Source of the DNA: Multifurca ochricompacta
Lineage: Eukaryota > Basidiomycota > Agaricomycetes > Russulales > Russulaceae
Length of the DNA: 64,000 bases
NCBI GenBank assembly: GCA_022496185.1
Contig: WTXG01000021.1
Coordinates: forward strand, 62,001 to 126,000
Direction of reading: 5' to 3'
The notes beneath the pieces are model-generated. The model was not told the origin of the DNA, did not search any database, and was given only the letters and a program-made list of their open reading frames with translations. The stretch's first letter is position 1. Each line of letters starts with the position of its first letter. A program made the translations under genes and the position numbers. Shown piece by piece: positions 36,282 through 47,417 of this stretch.

Positions 36282-38433
36282 TCACGACTGGAGGATGAGT
36301 GGTTCTGCCCATGCCGATCGAGGCTTGATGCTACATCTAAATTTCTCTGGGTGACTGTTGAGTGGACATCAGTTGAAAGGCAGGTTATATGAGAGAAGGG
36401 GATGTAGGTCTACCTGACTAGGGAACTGGTATATTTGCCCTCGGGTGTTATCTCAACACCCCCCTCGACGACTTTTGAAATACGGAAGACAGCTAGTGCA
36501 GTAGCGATTGAGAGCCACACCGTTGCATCCGCAAATTGGGATCCTTTGGCTAATTTTAATGATAAGTTCACCACCAATTGCGTTGAACGGACTCACCAGG
36601 ACAGGCTCTTCAGGCGGAATCACGGTATGAGAGCTAGCAGTATTCAAAGAACAATGAGGGCTCACCGCCGCCCGAAGCCAAAAAAGCATGTTCGCGGATT
36701 TGGTTCTGGGTGTTTTCCATCCGTCGCTAGGAAGCGCTCTGGAGAGAATGAGTCCGGATTGGAGTATACCGCGGGGTCATGGAGCATATGCCTGGTCCGT
36801 TAAATCCTCATTAAGAAAGTAGTTACGGCTTTTTTTTTTCGCAGCTCACCATATATTTGGGAGAATGATTGAGCCTTTCGGAATGTGATATCCTCCATAT
36901 GTGTCAGCCGCGGTGGTCTTGTGGGGTACACCTACGTGAGCAAGTCATGTGTGAACAGTTCGTCAAAGAGTCCGGCTTCATGAAGACAAACCGACTGATC
37001 CAACGGGTCGCCAGCGATATATCTCGTCCTGGATGGCACAGACGTAAGGCAGGTTATCGCGGTCAGCGAGACACGGAAGCCTGTCGTTGCCGATGACGCG
37101 ATCAATTTCGTTGTGGGCTTTGCGCTGAATCTCCGGGAAGAGTGTCATGGCGAGAAAGAAGGTATACTGTACCGAAACAGTCTGTGCACAGCTGGAGTGA
37201 GCAACTTGGGCCATCGCTTCCTTATTAAAGATCACGCACAGTATCGGAGCCGCCTGTAAATCCCAATAATCATGGTTGATTTATTTAGAAAAAAAAAAAA
37301 GGCAGGATTCACACACCGGTGAACAAGGAAGAAGCAGACCATTTCAAATCCCTCTTGGCGAGATCCGTCGTGACAGTCTGCATGTTGTCTGTGACAAAAG
37401 AAGGTGGTGCAGTCCCTTCTGCCTCAATAACGCGAGAACGAAATAATCAACTTTTTCTGGTAAGCCGTCAGAGACATCAAGATTACCATTTCATTCATCG
37501 AAAACTGAAACGGGATATCAACCAGTTCTTGAAGAATCGTTTTTGCTGCGGATGCTTCTTTCTTGAAACCTGCCCCAGGAAACCAAGCTGGAATGTATTT
37601 CACTGGGTAGGCAGGTTAACAATGGTTCAATATAGAGAAACGAGGGATATACAGGCGGGAATAAAGTCAACAAGATATGCGCCAGGTTCACTGAATTGCG
37701 AAAAGCTTCTGAGAATAGATTCCGCGAGCGCAATGATTGGATCTCCTTCGTCCTGTGCTTCATAGCCATAGGTGATTCGAGCGATGACTGCACCCGTATA
37801 ACTAGTTATAACCCTAATTACCTTCATTTGGACAAGGAAAATAGTAAGGCACGCACTGGCGGATGTGTTCCTGCACGTTATCCGGTTCACGAAGTGTTGC
37901 TTTCAAGAACTTTCGGTTCTCGGATTCGAAGAGGCCATCGAATCTCTTTAAGGACCCTCGAGTTCCAATAGCACGATGCATATACTTACGCGATTCCTTC
38001 ATTTGCGTGTTGTACATAAGAAATGATGTCCATTCCCCGAAGCCTGCTAGTTTTCCAGCCATCTCCATGACCGGTCGGTCAGAGGAGATCGCGCCATTCT
38101 TATCAAGTATCTCATTTGCAATGTCGACGTCATTAATAATGATCATAGGCTGGCCGGCAGCATCAGCATAGACTATCTTGCCTGTGATAGATGTCTATGG
38201 TTCGTGCATATGTGACAATTGATAAATTAATCTAACGCACCGTACTTCATAGCCCACTCGGTATAGACCTTTCCAAAGTTGGCCTTCGGTATATCAAGTA
38301 GGTTTCCTATGAGGGGCCATCCCTTTGGTCCTGGCGGCAAAGGAAGGCGTGTTTTTCTTTTCGAGGCCCAATGTAGTGTGACTAGGACCAGGATCAAAAC
38401 AAAGGCATTCGTCGCGGAGAGTATGAAGGACAT
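36282..38433 (-). CDS. Cytochrome P450 monooxygenase
   Basis: Membrane-bound heme monooxygenase of the ER. ATG 38433 starts a membrane anchor (FVLILVLVTLHWA) and the hinge LPLPPGPKGWPLIGNLL. Exons then give KIVYADAAGQPMIIINDVDI, ISSDRPVMEMAGKLAGFGEW (B region), KYMHRAIGTRGSLKRFDGLF, YTGAVIARITYGYEAQDEGD, KYIPAWFPGAGFKKEASAAK, FVTDNMQTVTTDLAKRDLKW, I-helix GGSDT, FLAMTLFPEIQRKAHNEIDR, the K-helix E-x-x-R in DEIYRWRPVGSVG, PHKTTAADTYGGYHIPKGSI, DPAVYSNPDSFSPERFL, the heme loop FFGFGRRACPG (Cys ligand near 36610), FADATVWLSIATALAVFRIS, VEITPEGKYTSSLVS and a last exon HPEKFRCSIKPRSAWAEPL to TGA 36282. At least ten short introns; every junction joins in frame with GT-AG. All key residues are present, so it should be active. 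The pattern is that of agaricomycete P450s often labelled O-methylsterigmatocystin oxidoreductase-like; clan/family number not assigned. It stands alone, with no biosynthetic neighbours. Confidence 0.96.
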
Positions 38434-40284
38434 TTGATAATGTAAATAAGTGGGGCAGTCATTGCAGAGTTATAAGCAAAAAAAAAAAAAAAAAGCCTGG
38501 CACACACGGCAGGCACTTCTCAATGCAAGGGGTCAACCACCCTGGAACCTGGTTAATTGGTTTGAGGTAAGTGCCAAATAAGCGCAAAATGGAATTGATT
38601 GAAAAGCAACAGCAACAGAGCTTCTGGGTCCTCTCAAATGCGAGCGATAAGCAGATAGCGTCCTATATGACAGATCCATCCGACTCGGTGAAAGGCCGAA
38701 AACCAAGTCTATAAGTGGGTCAAACCAAGATTTCATGCATTTCATTGCATTTGCCAGGAACTCTTCAGCCCCCAGTGGCACAAACAAGGTCCCATCATTT
38801 TGGATCTGAAGACTGACAAAGAGGCGCAAAAAGTATGAAGAGATTGGCGTCGTTTCTTTAGGCGAGATTGATATATGACTCTCAGAGCCGGTTGTAATTC
38901 TCCAGGAATAGATGTTGCAAGGTATATGGGTATATGGGGGTGCCATGGGTGTTGCTTAGGCAAATCCGGGTTTTCCCGGTATGCAGGATCATTACATTTC
39001 AACATGTGTGCTCTGTGCTCAAAGTATGCTTTGACCGGTCTTGCTGGTGTTCATCACCTGGAGAGTCAAACTCATGACCACCCTCGGGCAGAACTCCGAA
39101 GGACTACTGCCGCCCTGCGTTGCCTGCCAAGTCCGGATTGTACAGGTACAGTCTTCCACCTGCCCCTTGTGCCGTGTGCTTTCAAAACGCAGATAATTTT
39201 TTCTAGGTCAGAAATGATAGCCACCTCGTACCTCAAGTGGTGTCGAAACAACTGAATCTATGTTTCTGCGCATCCCCTAACATTTAGGCTACGCCAGTGC
39301 GAAAAAGTATGTAAAAAAGGTATACCAAGGCATCTAGGCCATCAGAGTGTGTCATTCGCTGTCAATGCCCATTTTTGCACTCTCATGATCTGAGGTGTCC
39401 CCTCATTTCTTACTGTTTCACCCTCACAGGAGTTCCACCCTTATGTCTATTTAAAGAGAATATAGAGTTCGAGCGGGATAACGAGAGCAAGAGTTTTAGG
39501 GCGATGAAGCAATGGACGGGGACGTTTGTCGAACAAGATGATGAAACAGAAATGTAATCATAAGTACATCATTCACAAAGGGTCATGACGGACAGAAACA
39601 AGACCGAAACATGTCCTCAAAGGGGGCGTGGCGTCCAAAAATTCTATTCGGGCTCGCACAAGGCGATCCCCGAAGCCGAGTGTGGCAGACCAAAATCCGC
39701 GTTCGTAAATCCTCATCTACCTCACCTTCAAGGTTGTTGAACGCCGGTTTCGATAAATAACCCCAACCACTTCCCTAGGAATTGAATTTTTCCAATGTGT
39801 GGCCTGTCCTTCATCATTTGCTTAGTCCCTCTGCATCACATGTTGCAAGTTCCTCCGCCTTTGAGCAATATTTGTCTTGAGAGAGGATGCTTCTGTTGGG
39901 AGTATAACTCACCTAAGGGTAATGGAGTTCATAGCTGAGTGTAACGAAGGGAATCCTCAGTATGTAAAGTGGAAAGACTGAGGTATCTGACTTCATCTAG
40001 TGTTAAGGACTGCCGATCCCGTTATTGCGCTACGTCTCTGTCTATGTGTCTTATAAGCTTGATAACCTCCACTGCACGACAATTCCCCAAGTTGGTGCAA
40101 CAGTGATTGATTATTATTTCTGGACCAAATAACTGCAAGCAAGTACAAAACTCGAACTCGAATTATGTAACTTGTATTCCCACGTAATTTCCCCATAGTT
40201 AGATATACCCACCATCCGCGTGCGTTCTACGGGTACGGTGACGCCCTTATCCTTTTGGCTTTGGCGAACTATACAGGTCAAACC
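38434..40284. other. Intergenic with an unassigned minus-strand frame
   Basis: A 137-codon minus-strand frame at 38533-38946 has a coding-like stretch (SYFLRLFVSLQIQNDGTLFV, PLGAEEFLANAMKCMKSWFD) but matches no family I know, and the start and exon limits are unclear. The stretch 39000-40280 shows nothing convincing. Confidence 0.4.
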
Positions 40285-42469
40285 ATGCTAGTATTATATG
40301 AAACCGCGATGGGCTTTGCCCTCTTTAAACTGACAGATTCGGCGAAACTGACTGACCCAAATTTGCACAAGGAATTCGAGACGCCTGAGAGAGCGAACGA
40401 ACTGTGCGTGCCCTTACTTACTTTAACTCTTTTCGAATTGAATGTATGTACAATTTTGACGACATGTGGACTTTTTTTTTTTTTTCATACACAGGTTAAA
40501 ATTGAAATCTCTGCACCGTTTTACTTCAACGGCGGTCGCAGTCGAGGAAATTACCGCGATACAGGAGGGGAAACTTGGGAAGGGCCTGAAGGAATTCCTG
40601 AATAAGACGATCGTAGAAAAAGGAAAGAATAAGGAGGAGTTGGTCGTGGTGGATCCAAAACTTGGCGCGTTATCTTTCATTTTGCCCTCATGCATACGAG
40701 CTTAACAACACATGCCCACATCTCCAGCGCGCCCAATTCACAAAAAATTAGGAATCAAGGTGATCTCGGACATAGACACTCTTGATCTCTTCCGAGGTAT
40801 CCGTAGCCAGTTGACCGCATTGTTGAATGGCCTCGATCCGAAGGATCTCGCTACGATGAACCTTGGTCTCAGCCATTCTTTATCACGGTGCGTGTCGTCT
40901 TTTCCAATGCTGACGCGTGATTGCTCAACCACAGCAGATTCAAGCTAAAATTCTCTCCGGATAAAGTCGACACCATGGTCGTTCAGGCTATTGTGTTACT
41001 CGATGATCTCGACAAAGAAATCAACATCTACGCAATGCGTGTGAAGGTTCGTGCGCTCACTGATTTGGCTTCGGACTTTGGACTGAAGGGGTTTTCCACA
41101 TTATTTAGGAGTGGTATGGCTGGCATTTCCCAGAGATGGCCAAAATATTGTCGGACAACCTGGCATATGCGAAAGCTGTGAAACTGATGGGTAACGAATA
41201 TAGTCGTTCTTCTCTTTCTTCTTTCCTTCTTCTCATTGTTACTCAGGCTTTAGAACTAATGCTGCTGCGACCAGTTTCGCGGCAATCCTCCCGGAAGATT
41301 TGGAAACTACGATCAAGACCGCTGCTGAAATATCTATGGGCACAGAGATATCAGATTCTGATCTAACACACATTCATGCTCTCTGTGATCAAGTCATTTC
41401 TATCTCGGAATATCGTACACAATTGTCAGATTACCTACGTAATCGGATGATTGCGATTGCCCCGAACCTCACCGCACTCGTTGGGGAGCTCGTTGGGGCG
41501 CGGCTCATCTCTCATGCAGGTTCTTTGCTGAACCTGGCAAAACACCCAGCGAGTACCGTTCAAATCCTTGGAGCAGAAAAGGCGCTTTTCCGCGCACTCA
41601 AGAGCAAACACGACACCCCAAAGTATGGACTCATATATCACGCCTCCCTTGTTGGTCAGGCACCACCAAAGCTGAAGGGCAAGGCGCGCATTATTATTTA
41701 CTGGCATGTATCAACTCACCTTAGCTAATCTATGTTCCAGATGGCACGCATGGTGGCCACAAAAACTGCGCTATCTGTACGCGTTGATGCGCTTACCGAT
41801 TTGGACGGAAAGTCCTCACCGAGTGCGCCTACTATTGGCCTTGAAAATCGTGCAAAGCTCGAAGCGCGCCTGCGCGCACTGGAGGCGGAGGGTGATGCGT
41901 CTGGAGTGCGGCGCTTCGGCGCTTGGCCTAATCAGCAGAAACGCGTCAAGTTGGACACTGTCGCACCCACGTATAACTCGGCGACAGATGCCGTTGGGTT
42001 GGTCAGTACACAGCGGGAACCGATAGAGTCGGCCATGAAAGCGGTACTGGATGTCAAGGAGGATAAACGACGGGCGAAGGAAGAGCGACGGGCGAAAAAG
42101 AGGGCAGAAAAAGAAAAAAAGGTGGCGGCAGAGTCAACTGATGAAGGTGATGCGGATGCGATGAAGGTGGACGTGAACGAGGAAGTGAACGAGAAGGCAA
42201 GGAAGCGACGGAAGAGTGATGGGCCTGTACTTGTTGATGGAGCCGTTCCGATGGTGCGTGGGCGTGGGCTCGGGGTCAAAACGGCCAAATGACGTCGTTG
42301 ACTAATCGATTTCCATTTACCATTCTAGGAGGGTGTGGAGACAGAAGCAGAGCGCAAAGCAAGGAAGCAGGCGAAAAAGGCAGAAAAGGCCGCCAAAGCT
42401 GTAGCAGCCAAAGCGGATGGGGAATCTTCCTTAAAAAGGAAGAAAAATAAGTCTGAGTCTGATGTATAG
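40285..42469 (+). CDS. NOP58: NOP58, box C/D snoRNP core protein
   Basis: Core component of box C/D snoRNPs that guide 2'-O-methylation of rRNA and pre-rRNA cleavage, in the nucleolus, pairing with Nop56 and fibrillarin. Start [15 protein letters not shown] at 40285 is the standard Nop58 start. Following exons: [129 protein letters not shown], the Nop-domain signature [80 protein letters not shown] and a Lys/Glu/Asp-rich tail. The tail uses an intron at about 42252-42329 and ends [11 protein letters not shown], stop 42467-42469. The junction at about 40665-40735 (before the KKLGIK exon) cannot be joined in the expected frame with a plain GT-AG pair; a GC donor or a base error is possible. Tail-to-tail with NCS6 copy 1, 108 bp apart. 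Confidence 0.97.
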
Positions 42470-42577
42470 TATAGATAGTTTAGGAAAGAGTAGACCCCGC
42501 ACTACTTTTTCTAGTTATCTATCGCCTTGATTTGGGCTACAAGTATTCATGACCCCTGATACCCCTGATAGGTTGCA

Positions 42578-44028
42578 TCATGTTGTCCGAGTTGACCACC
42601 GAGCTTCCAGCTCCCGGCGACCTTTGTCAGTCTACAGACAATAAGGCTTGAGTTTGAGATGCAATATAAACAAAAAGGTATCACAGCCTATGTATGGGAC
42701 GTACAATCGCGGCAGTTGGCATCCCGCGTTCGAGGCCCTCAAGCAGAAAACAGGCCATGCAGAGGACATCGCTGGACATGTACCCACAGCCCTTACACGA
42801 ATCTGATGTATACGACAAGTATCAGCGATGCTAGGAATGGAGAAAGGAAGATGAAGCAGTCAAGGTTACATACGTTGCGACTTTTGGGTTGCGCGGACTT
42901 CCTCCTTCAGTTCGAATGCCTCGCCCGAGTGAATGATATCGATGATGGCGCTTGGCCGTGCAGCTTCGAGATCTTTCAGGAATGCGCGGGCGAGACAACG
43001 GTACGCGTCGGGGAAGTAGATGCACTCTATAGAACAATATTCTAACTTCTTGAAATATGCGTACCTGCATAATCGTTGGTCATCGTCATCCTAAGAAATT
43101 TCGAAAAAAAAAAAATAGAGACAAAAGAAATATAAAAAAATAAAAAACAATTGAGGTGGATAGCAAGGGAGGTGAAAGAGAAAACATACATGACAATCTC
43201 CTTTTCATAAGCATACTTGAATGGCTTTGAACGCCTTATTCTATCCTCCCCTTGCGTGCAGATCGCAGTACACCGACCAAGCCGTCCAATGTCCCCTCGC
43301 ATGACTGTGTCGTGACATATCATCCGAAGCTAACCGCCAAATCGAACCAGACAAATTCACTTACTATTCATCAGCACCGTTTCCGCAATGTCATCCGCAT
43401 TATGACCCGTTACAATCTGGTCCACCCCAAGACCCGATGCCCCTCGGTCCAACGCCTGTCTACGAAACACACCACAGAATGTGCAATTGTTTTTCTTTCC
43501 GATCGCAGATACCACCCGGTCCATCGTCCATCCGTACAGTTCCTCATACGACACAATCTTCAAAGGCATATCGTATTGCTCTTGATTTCGCTTGACAGTC
43601 TGTGTCATCGTTTAGGAGAGGAAGCATTTGGAGGAAGCCCGTCTTCAGACTCACTTCTAACGAGTCATCGCGGTATCCAGTAATACCCTCATCGACAGAC
43701 AGGAGGAAGAGGTTGAGACCATACTGATACCGATCATTGAGGGTTTTCATGACATAGGCGAGCACGGTTGAATCTGTGTGAATAGTTGGTCGGTTGAGAT
43801 TTCGGATGAGGTAGAAAGGAAATGATATTCTGTGTACAGACCTTTACCTCCAGATGCGCCGATGGCAACTCTGTCTCCAGGTTTGAATAGGTGAGCTTGT
43901 GTGATGGTGTTGTGGACCTCTGTTTCAAAGACTGTGAAGAAGCAGTGCTTGCAAATGTGTTGGCCTGTCTTTGGACGCCTCAAGATGGCCTTTGAATTTT
44001 GGCACAGTGCACAACTCTTGGGTGCCAT
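42578..44028 (-). CDS. NCS6: NCS6/CTU1 tRNA 2-thiolation protein, inverted second copy with altered C-terminus
   Basis: Paralogous copy of the gene at 57262, in inverted orientation. The first exon is almost identical ([48 protein letters not shown]). It joins by the same intron to [20 protein letters not shown], so the PP-loop SGGKDST is intact. Next: [71 protein letters not shown] and the exon [20 protein letters not shown]. The 3' exons differ more: [20 protein letters not shown], then [20 protein letters not shown] (zinc-binding Cys kept). The last exon begins [11 protein letters not shown] but small indels then lead to WSTRTT and a stop at 42578, instead of the about 30 further residues in the other copy. 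It may be expressed with a different end or be on the way to decay. Confidence 0.85.
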
Positions 44029-44699
44029 ATTTAAATATATAGAACAGAGAGTAGAAGGGATCTGGAGTCAGTTCAATCACAAGTCTACGAGACTCTATTT
44101 TATTTTTATTTTTTATTTTTAATGCACACTTATATTTCCGCAGCACGTAACTGGTCACCACGCAAGCGAGCATGTTCCAGGAAGGAGTGGAACTTCCCCC
44201 GCTTCACAGCGGTGGGAGGCTTTTCTGGGTCACGGAGGATGTATTGACATGAGAGATGAGCGCGGGGGGGTTCTCGGAAAGCCCACGGAAAGGAAGTAAC
44301 CCGGAACCGTATTCCAGAAGGCTGCGTAAACCCAGAATGATGCAACCAGGCTAATAGGCGCTCTCCAGAGGCCACGGATAGATATGTGGGCCGATACAGA
44401 TTAGCGCGGTCTCCCAGGTCAGGTTATGCATAGAGGCATGGAGGACCGTTGCGTGATCACTGCCAAGGCAGTGACTGATGCAGTGTGGGAAAATTTATAC
44501 CATGTGATGGAGGGCGGGGGGCTCCTTGCTTCCATCTTGGGTGTTCAGGAAGGAAGAAAGATAGTTAGTAAACCATAAGAAATCGAAATCTACAACTAAA
44601 ACGTAATTCCATGAGCAGTGAGATAGGCTCATTCCCAAGTCCCCTCCCCCCGGGCAAAATAGACTTTTCCGAAGTAGACAATATCGCAATATTCCTTCA
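44029..44699. other. Spacer of unclear origin upstream of NCS6 copy 1
   Basis: In the complete locus the matching position holds the first NOP9 exons; here they are missing and replaced by unrelated sequence. A minus-strand frame at 44130-44375 (with GERLLAWLHHSGFTQ) has no assigned family and could be retroelement debris. Only a few bases next to the ATG (AAATATGGCACC) are shared with the other copy. Confidence 0.45.
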
Positions 44700-44707
44700 C
44701 GTATGAT

Positions 44708-44910
44708 CCACAGTCATACTTTTGATGTCTCTAGGAAATCCTGCCATCCCTTTCGGCCCTCATTATGGATCAAGTTGCCTCTCACGTCACCCGCGAAGAA
44801 AGCCGCGTGGAAGGCGAAGAAGGGTCTGCTAAAGTCCACCTTTGGTGTCAATGTAGATAGGGGCATCACCAGAGTTTTGCGAGGTTGCAAAGTCATGGGA
44901 ATTGTGATGA
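44708..44910 (+). pseudogene. Truncated, internally deleted NOP9 fragment
   Basis: Corresponds to the NOP9 exon at about 56285-56020 of the complete gene, in opposite orientation. A 3' splice site (TCTCTAG) is followed by ILPSLSALIMDQVASHV, matching [17 protein letters not shown] in the intact gene. About 80 bases are then deleted, and the text resumes at KKAAWKAKKGLLKSTFGVN, matching [19 protein letters not shown] in another frame. Further indels follow. It lies divergent to NCS6 copy 1, exactly as NOP9 lies to the complete NCS6. It cannot code for a working Pumilio-type protein. Confidence 0.85.
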
Positions 44911-45239
44911 ACACAGCTGAGGTTAGATAAGCACTACCTAAACAGGTAGCAAGATAACTATTCAGTTGTGAATGGTCAAAACTGAAGTGTACAACACAGA
45001 AATAATGTCCTTAAATACTGTAAAGAGTGTGCTGTGCTATGGCCATAAAGGATTGTATCTTAATCATAAGTAATCATAGTAAATGAGTGGAATGTCAGTA
45101 AGTATATTACAATGTCCGCTTAACTCCGTCTTGTACTGGCAACTCCGGTCACCTCTGATCCGGTCCGGCCAACTCTGATCCGTTACCGGCTCAACAAATT
45201 GCTCACGCTCGCACACTGTTCCATCCGCCGCCTCCTTTG

Positions 45240-46440
45240 CTTGCACTCCGTTTGATTCCCTCCCGCCCAACTAAACCAGCGCTTCCGCATTCGTAATGAT
45301 CAAGAACCCCGTTCGCGCTTGAAGGATTTTCTCTCAACAACAGCCTACTCAGTTTTTGAAGATTTTTACCCCGCCCAACACGTCGGTCAATCAGACACTG
45401 CCCAAAATATTGTATCATCCGTCTGCACGCCCATCGATCAGCCAAGATGGCGCTGTACTTCGTCTTCGGTCTATCTTCTGTTCCGGCTTCCAGTGCGACC
45501 CAAGATCAAGTCCCGCAATAACCCTTAACCACTATTTTTTCATCCTCCACGAAGACGGAAAGTCCAAAGTCGATGATGGACAGCCAAAAAGTCGAAACCT
45601 GATTTTGGAAGGTGACGACGACATTGTTGGGATCCAAGTCGAGATGAGCGATGTTGTGCTCGTGCATAAACATCACTCCTTAAAAAAAAAAAAAGAACTG
45701 GAAATGACTCCACGGCTCGAGGACACTCGTCATAGCGCAGGAGAATCATTTAGAGGGACTCTCCGAGGTATCGCAATCACCTTGCCGATAATCTTGAGCT
45801 CATTCGTGTTGGCGTCAACTAGCTTGAGAACAACCGGCGAGCCGTCCGTCGAGGTAGCCTTGCGCATGGTCGGCTTAAGCTGAAAGAAAAATGAAAGCGA
45901 ACGTTCATAAGGGCCAGTTTCTTCGTCGGTCAGACATGTATTTCGAGTACATACCGGATTCGTTTCCTCCAATTCTTCATTGCCGTCAACTTCCAATGGA
46001 AGTCTAAAACCAGCGGCTTGAAGAGTATCTCGCACAATTTGATCTTGTAACGCGCTCTTTTGCTTTTTCCGACCTTTGGAAGTTGCCACGCCGCATTGAA
46101 CTTGAAGCGCCATCCTGGGTGTTGTCATGTCCCCGCTTTGATGTAGAAGAGTCATACCGTTGGCGAGAGACCTCAGACTTCGCATCTTTCAACCGGTTAA
46201 TAAAAATTGGGGAAAGTTTGCCATCCTGGTTTTCAATCCACGAAAGGAAGTTGTACAGAGGGAAGATAATTGGAACGCTTCTCGCGGCAATTTCAAGTCA
46301 AACGACTCCCTGGTATACGGCAAACTCATCACCTCATCACTAGTCTGAAAGAGAAAGAATTCCTGTGCTTTGAATCTCCGGTCGATGTTAATAGCCATGA
46401 TGACCACAGGTTCAGATTCATCTTCTCGTAGTTTGTTCCC
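45240..46440 (-). pseudogene. Broken protein kinase gene
   Basis: Pieces of a eukaryotic-type kinase domain are in the correct order: MRKATSTDGSPVVLKLVDAN (N-lobe with the beta-3 Lys), then VMFMHEHNIAHLDLDPNNVV (catalytic loop; Asp and Asn present), WLSIIDFGLSVFVEDEK (DFG magnesium loop), VKGYCGT, WVALEAG, KTKYSAILADRWACRRMIQY. An in-frame TGA (45506-45508) lies between GT and SW of the activation segment. The usual A-P-E is A-L-E (codon at 45491-45493). The part from helix C to the hinge, normally about 45 residues, is missing between NDSPAL and VMFMHEH, where only an intron-like poly-T tract remains. The upstream part (46440-46000) holds N-terminal segments such as MAINIDRRFKAQEFFLFQT and a Lys/Arg-rich linker. 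It ends close to a transposon-like element, which may have cut its start. The group is the basidiomycete kinases with short activation loops; no closer assignment. Confidence 0.78.
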
Positions 46441-46457
46441 TAACCGAGAGTGTCCTT

Positions 46458-47417
46458 CCTCTCCCCCACCGCTGACATCCCTAAAGTGGGAATCTTATTA
46501 CACGGCTGTAATTTGTAATAATATTTATTTTAAACGGAAGTCATCATTGAATATTTATTTTAAAAAGGAAAGTTATCAACATTGGAATAAGATCAGATAA
46601 GGATTAGATAAGAACTTTGGTGTTCTTGCGCGTTCTATGTCTAGTTATTGACTTTCATTGTGTATCATGTGTTCTCATCAGAATGTGTGGGTCTGGAATG
46701 TATTGTCCATTGCATGGACAGGAGGAGGGAAAATGTTAAGCATTTTCACTATTAGATTTTTTTATTTTTGAAATCAATTTATTTACACTTCAGGACCTTG
46801 CCCAAATCACACAGCTACTACCAGTACATAGTAACTACTGTTGTGAACATGAGAGAAGGGTGGAACCACCATGTGCAAAACCTCTTGGTAGATGGAAACA
46901 AGAGAGATGGTGTGTGATAGAGGAGTGGAGGGGAAGAGAGCCTGTGTGTTGGAGAAGAAAGGTGAACTTACCCGTACTACCCAATGTCGCCAACTCAGAC
47001 TTAATCCAGATCGCAAGGTCATCTCACCAAAGGAGGCCTTGTGAAGGCCCGCGTGTCCTGGATGAAGGTGAGGGGGGTGAGGTCGTCGCATGAGCAGAGC
47101 CGGTCTCTCACTATTAGGTTGAAAATGTTGCCTACATGTCACATGACTTTGATTTGTAATGATGTTTTGTTGATCAACAATAACTTTCCTTTTTAAATAA
47201 ATATTTAACGATAACTTCCTTTTTAAAATAAATGTTATTACAAATCACAGTCGTGTGGCAATATTGCCACTTTAGGGATGTCAGCGTGGGGAGAGTTATC
47301 TGATCTTATTCCAACTGATATTTCGTTGATAACTTTCCTTTTTAAAATAAATATTATTACAAATTACAGCCGTGTGATAAGATTCCTACTTTAGGGATGT
47401 CAGCGGTGGGGGAGAGG
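46458..47417. mobile_element. 960-bp element with terminal inverted repeats and a nested second end
   Basis: The left end CCTCTCCCCCACCGCTGACA at 46458 recurs as its reverse complement ending at 47417; the inverted match continues inward about 75 bases (CATCCCTAAAGT.GGAATCTTAT.ACACGGCTGTAATTTGTAATA, split). A further partial copy of the right end, with GGATGTCAGCGTGGGGAGAG, sits at about 47150-47300 in front of the outer one, so two ends are stacked on the right. The inside (46807-47142) holds a fragment with the same short retroelement tail as at 26.2 kb. There is no transposase frame. No obvious target duplication (flanks GTGTCCTT and TGGGTGCA). It is best read as a composite non-autonomous element. 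Confidence 0.8.

Noticed and set aside
40660..40740. Frameshift in NOP58
   Set aside because: The awkward junction may equally be a GC-AG intron or a wrong exon limit, so it was not counted with the missing-base cases.
43252..43683. 143-codon plus-strand frame, and its twin at 57563-58039 (-)
   Set aside because: Both are antisense to the two NCS6 copies, which explains why they resemble each other.
44130..44375. Minus-strand frame with GERLLAWLHHSGFTQ as a third retroelement relic
   Set aside because: Could not be aligned convincingly with the fragments at 26.2 and 47.0 kb, so it is left as spacer of unclear origin.
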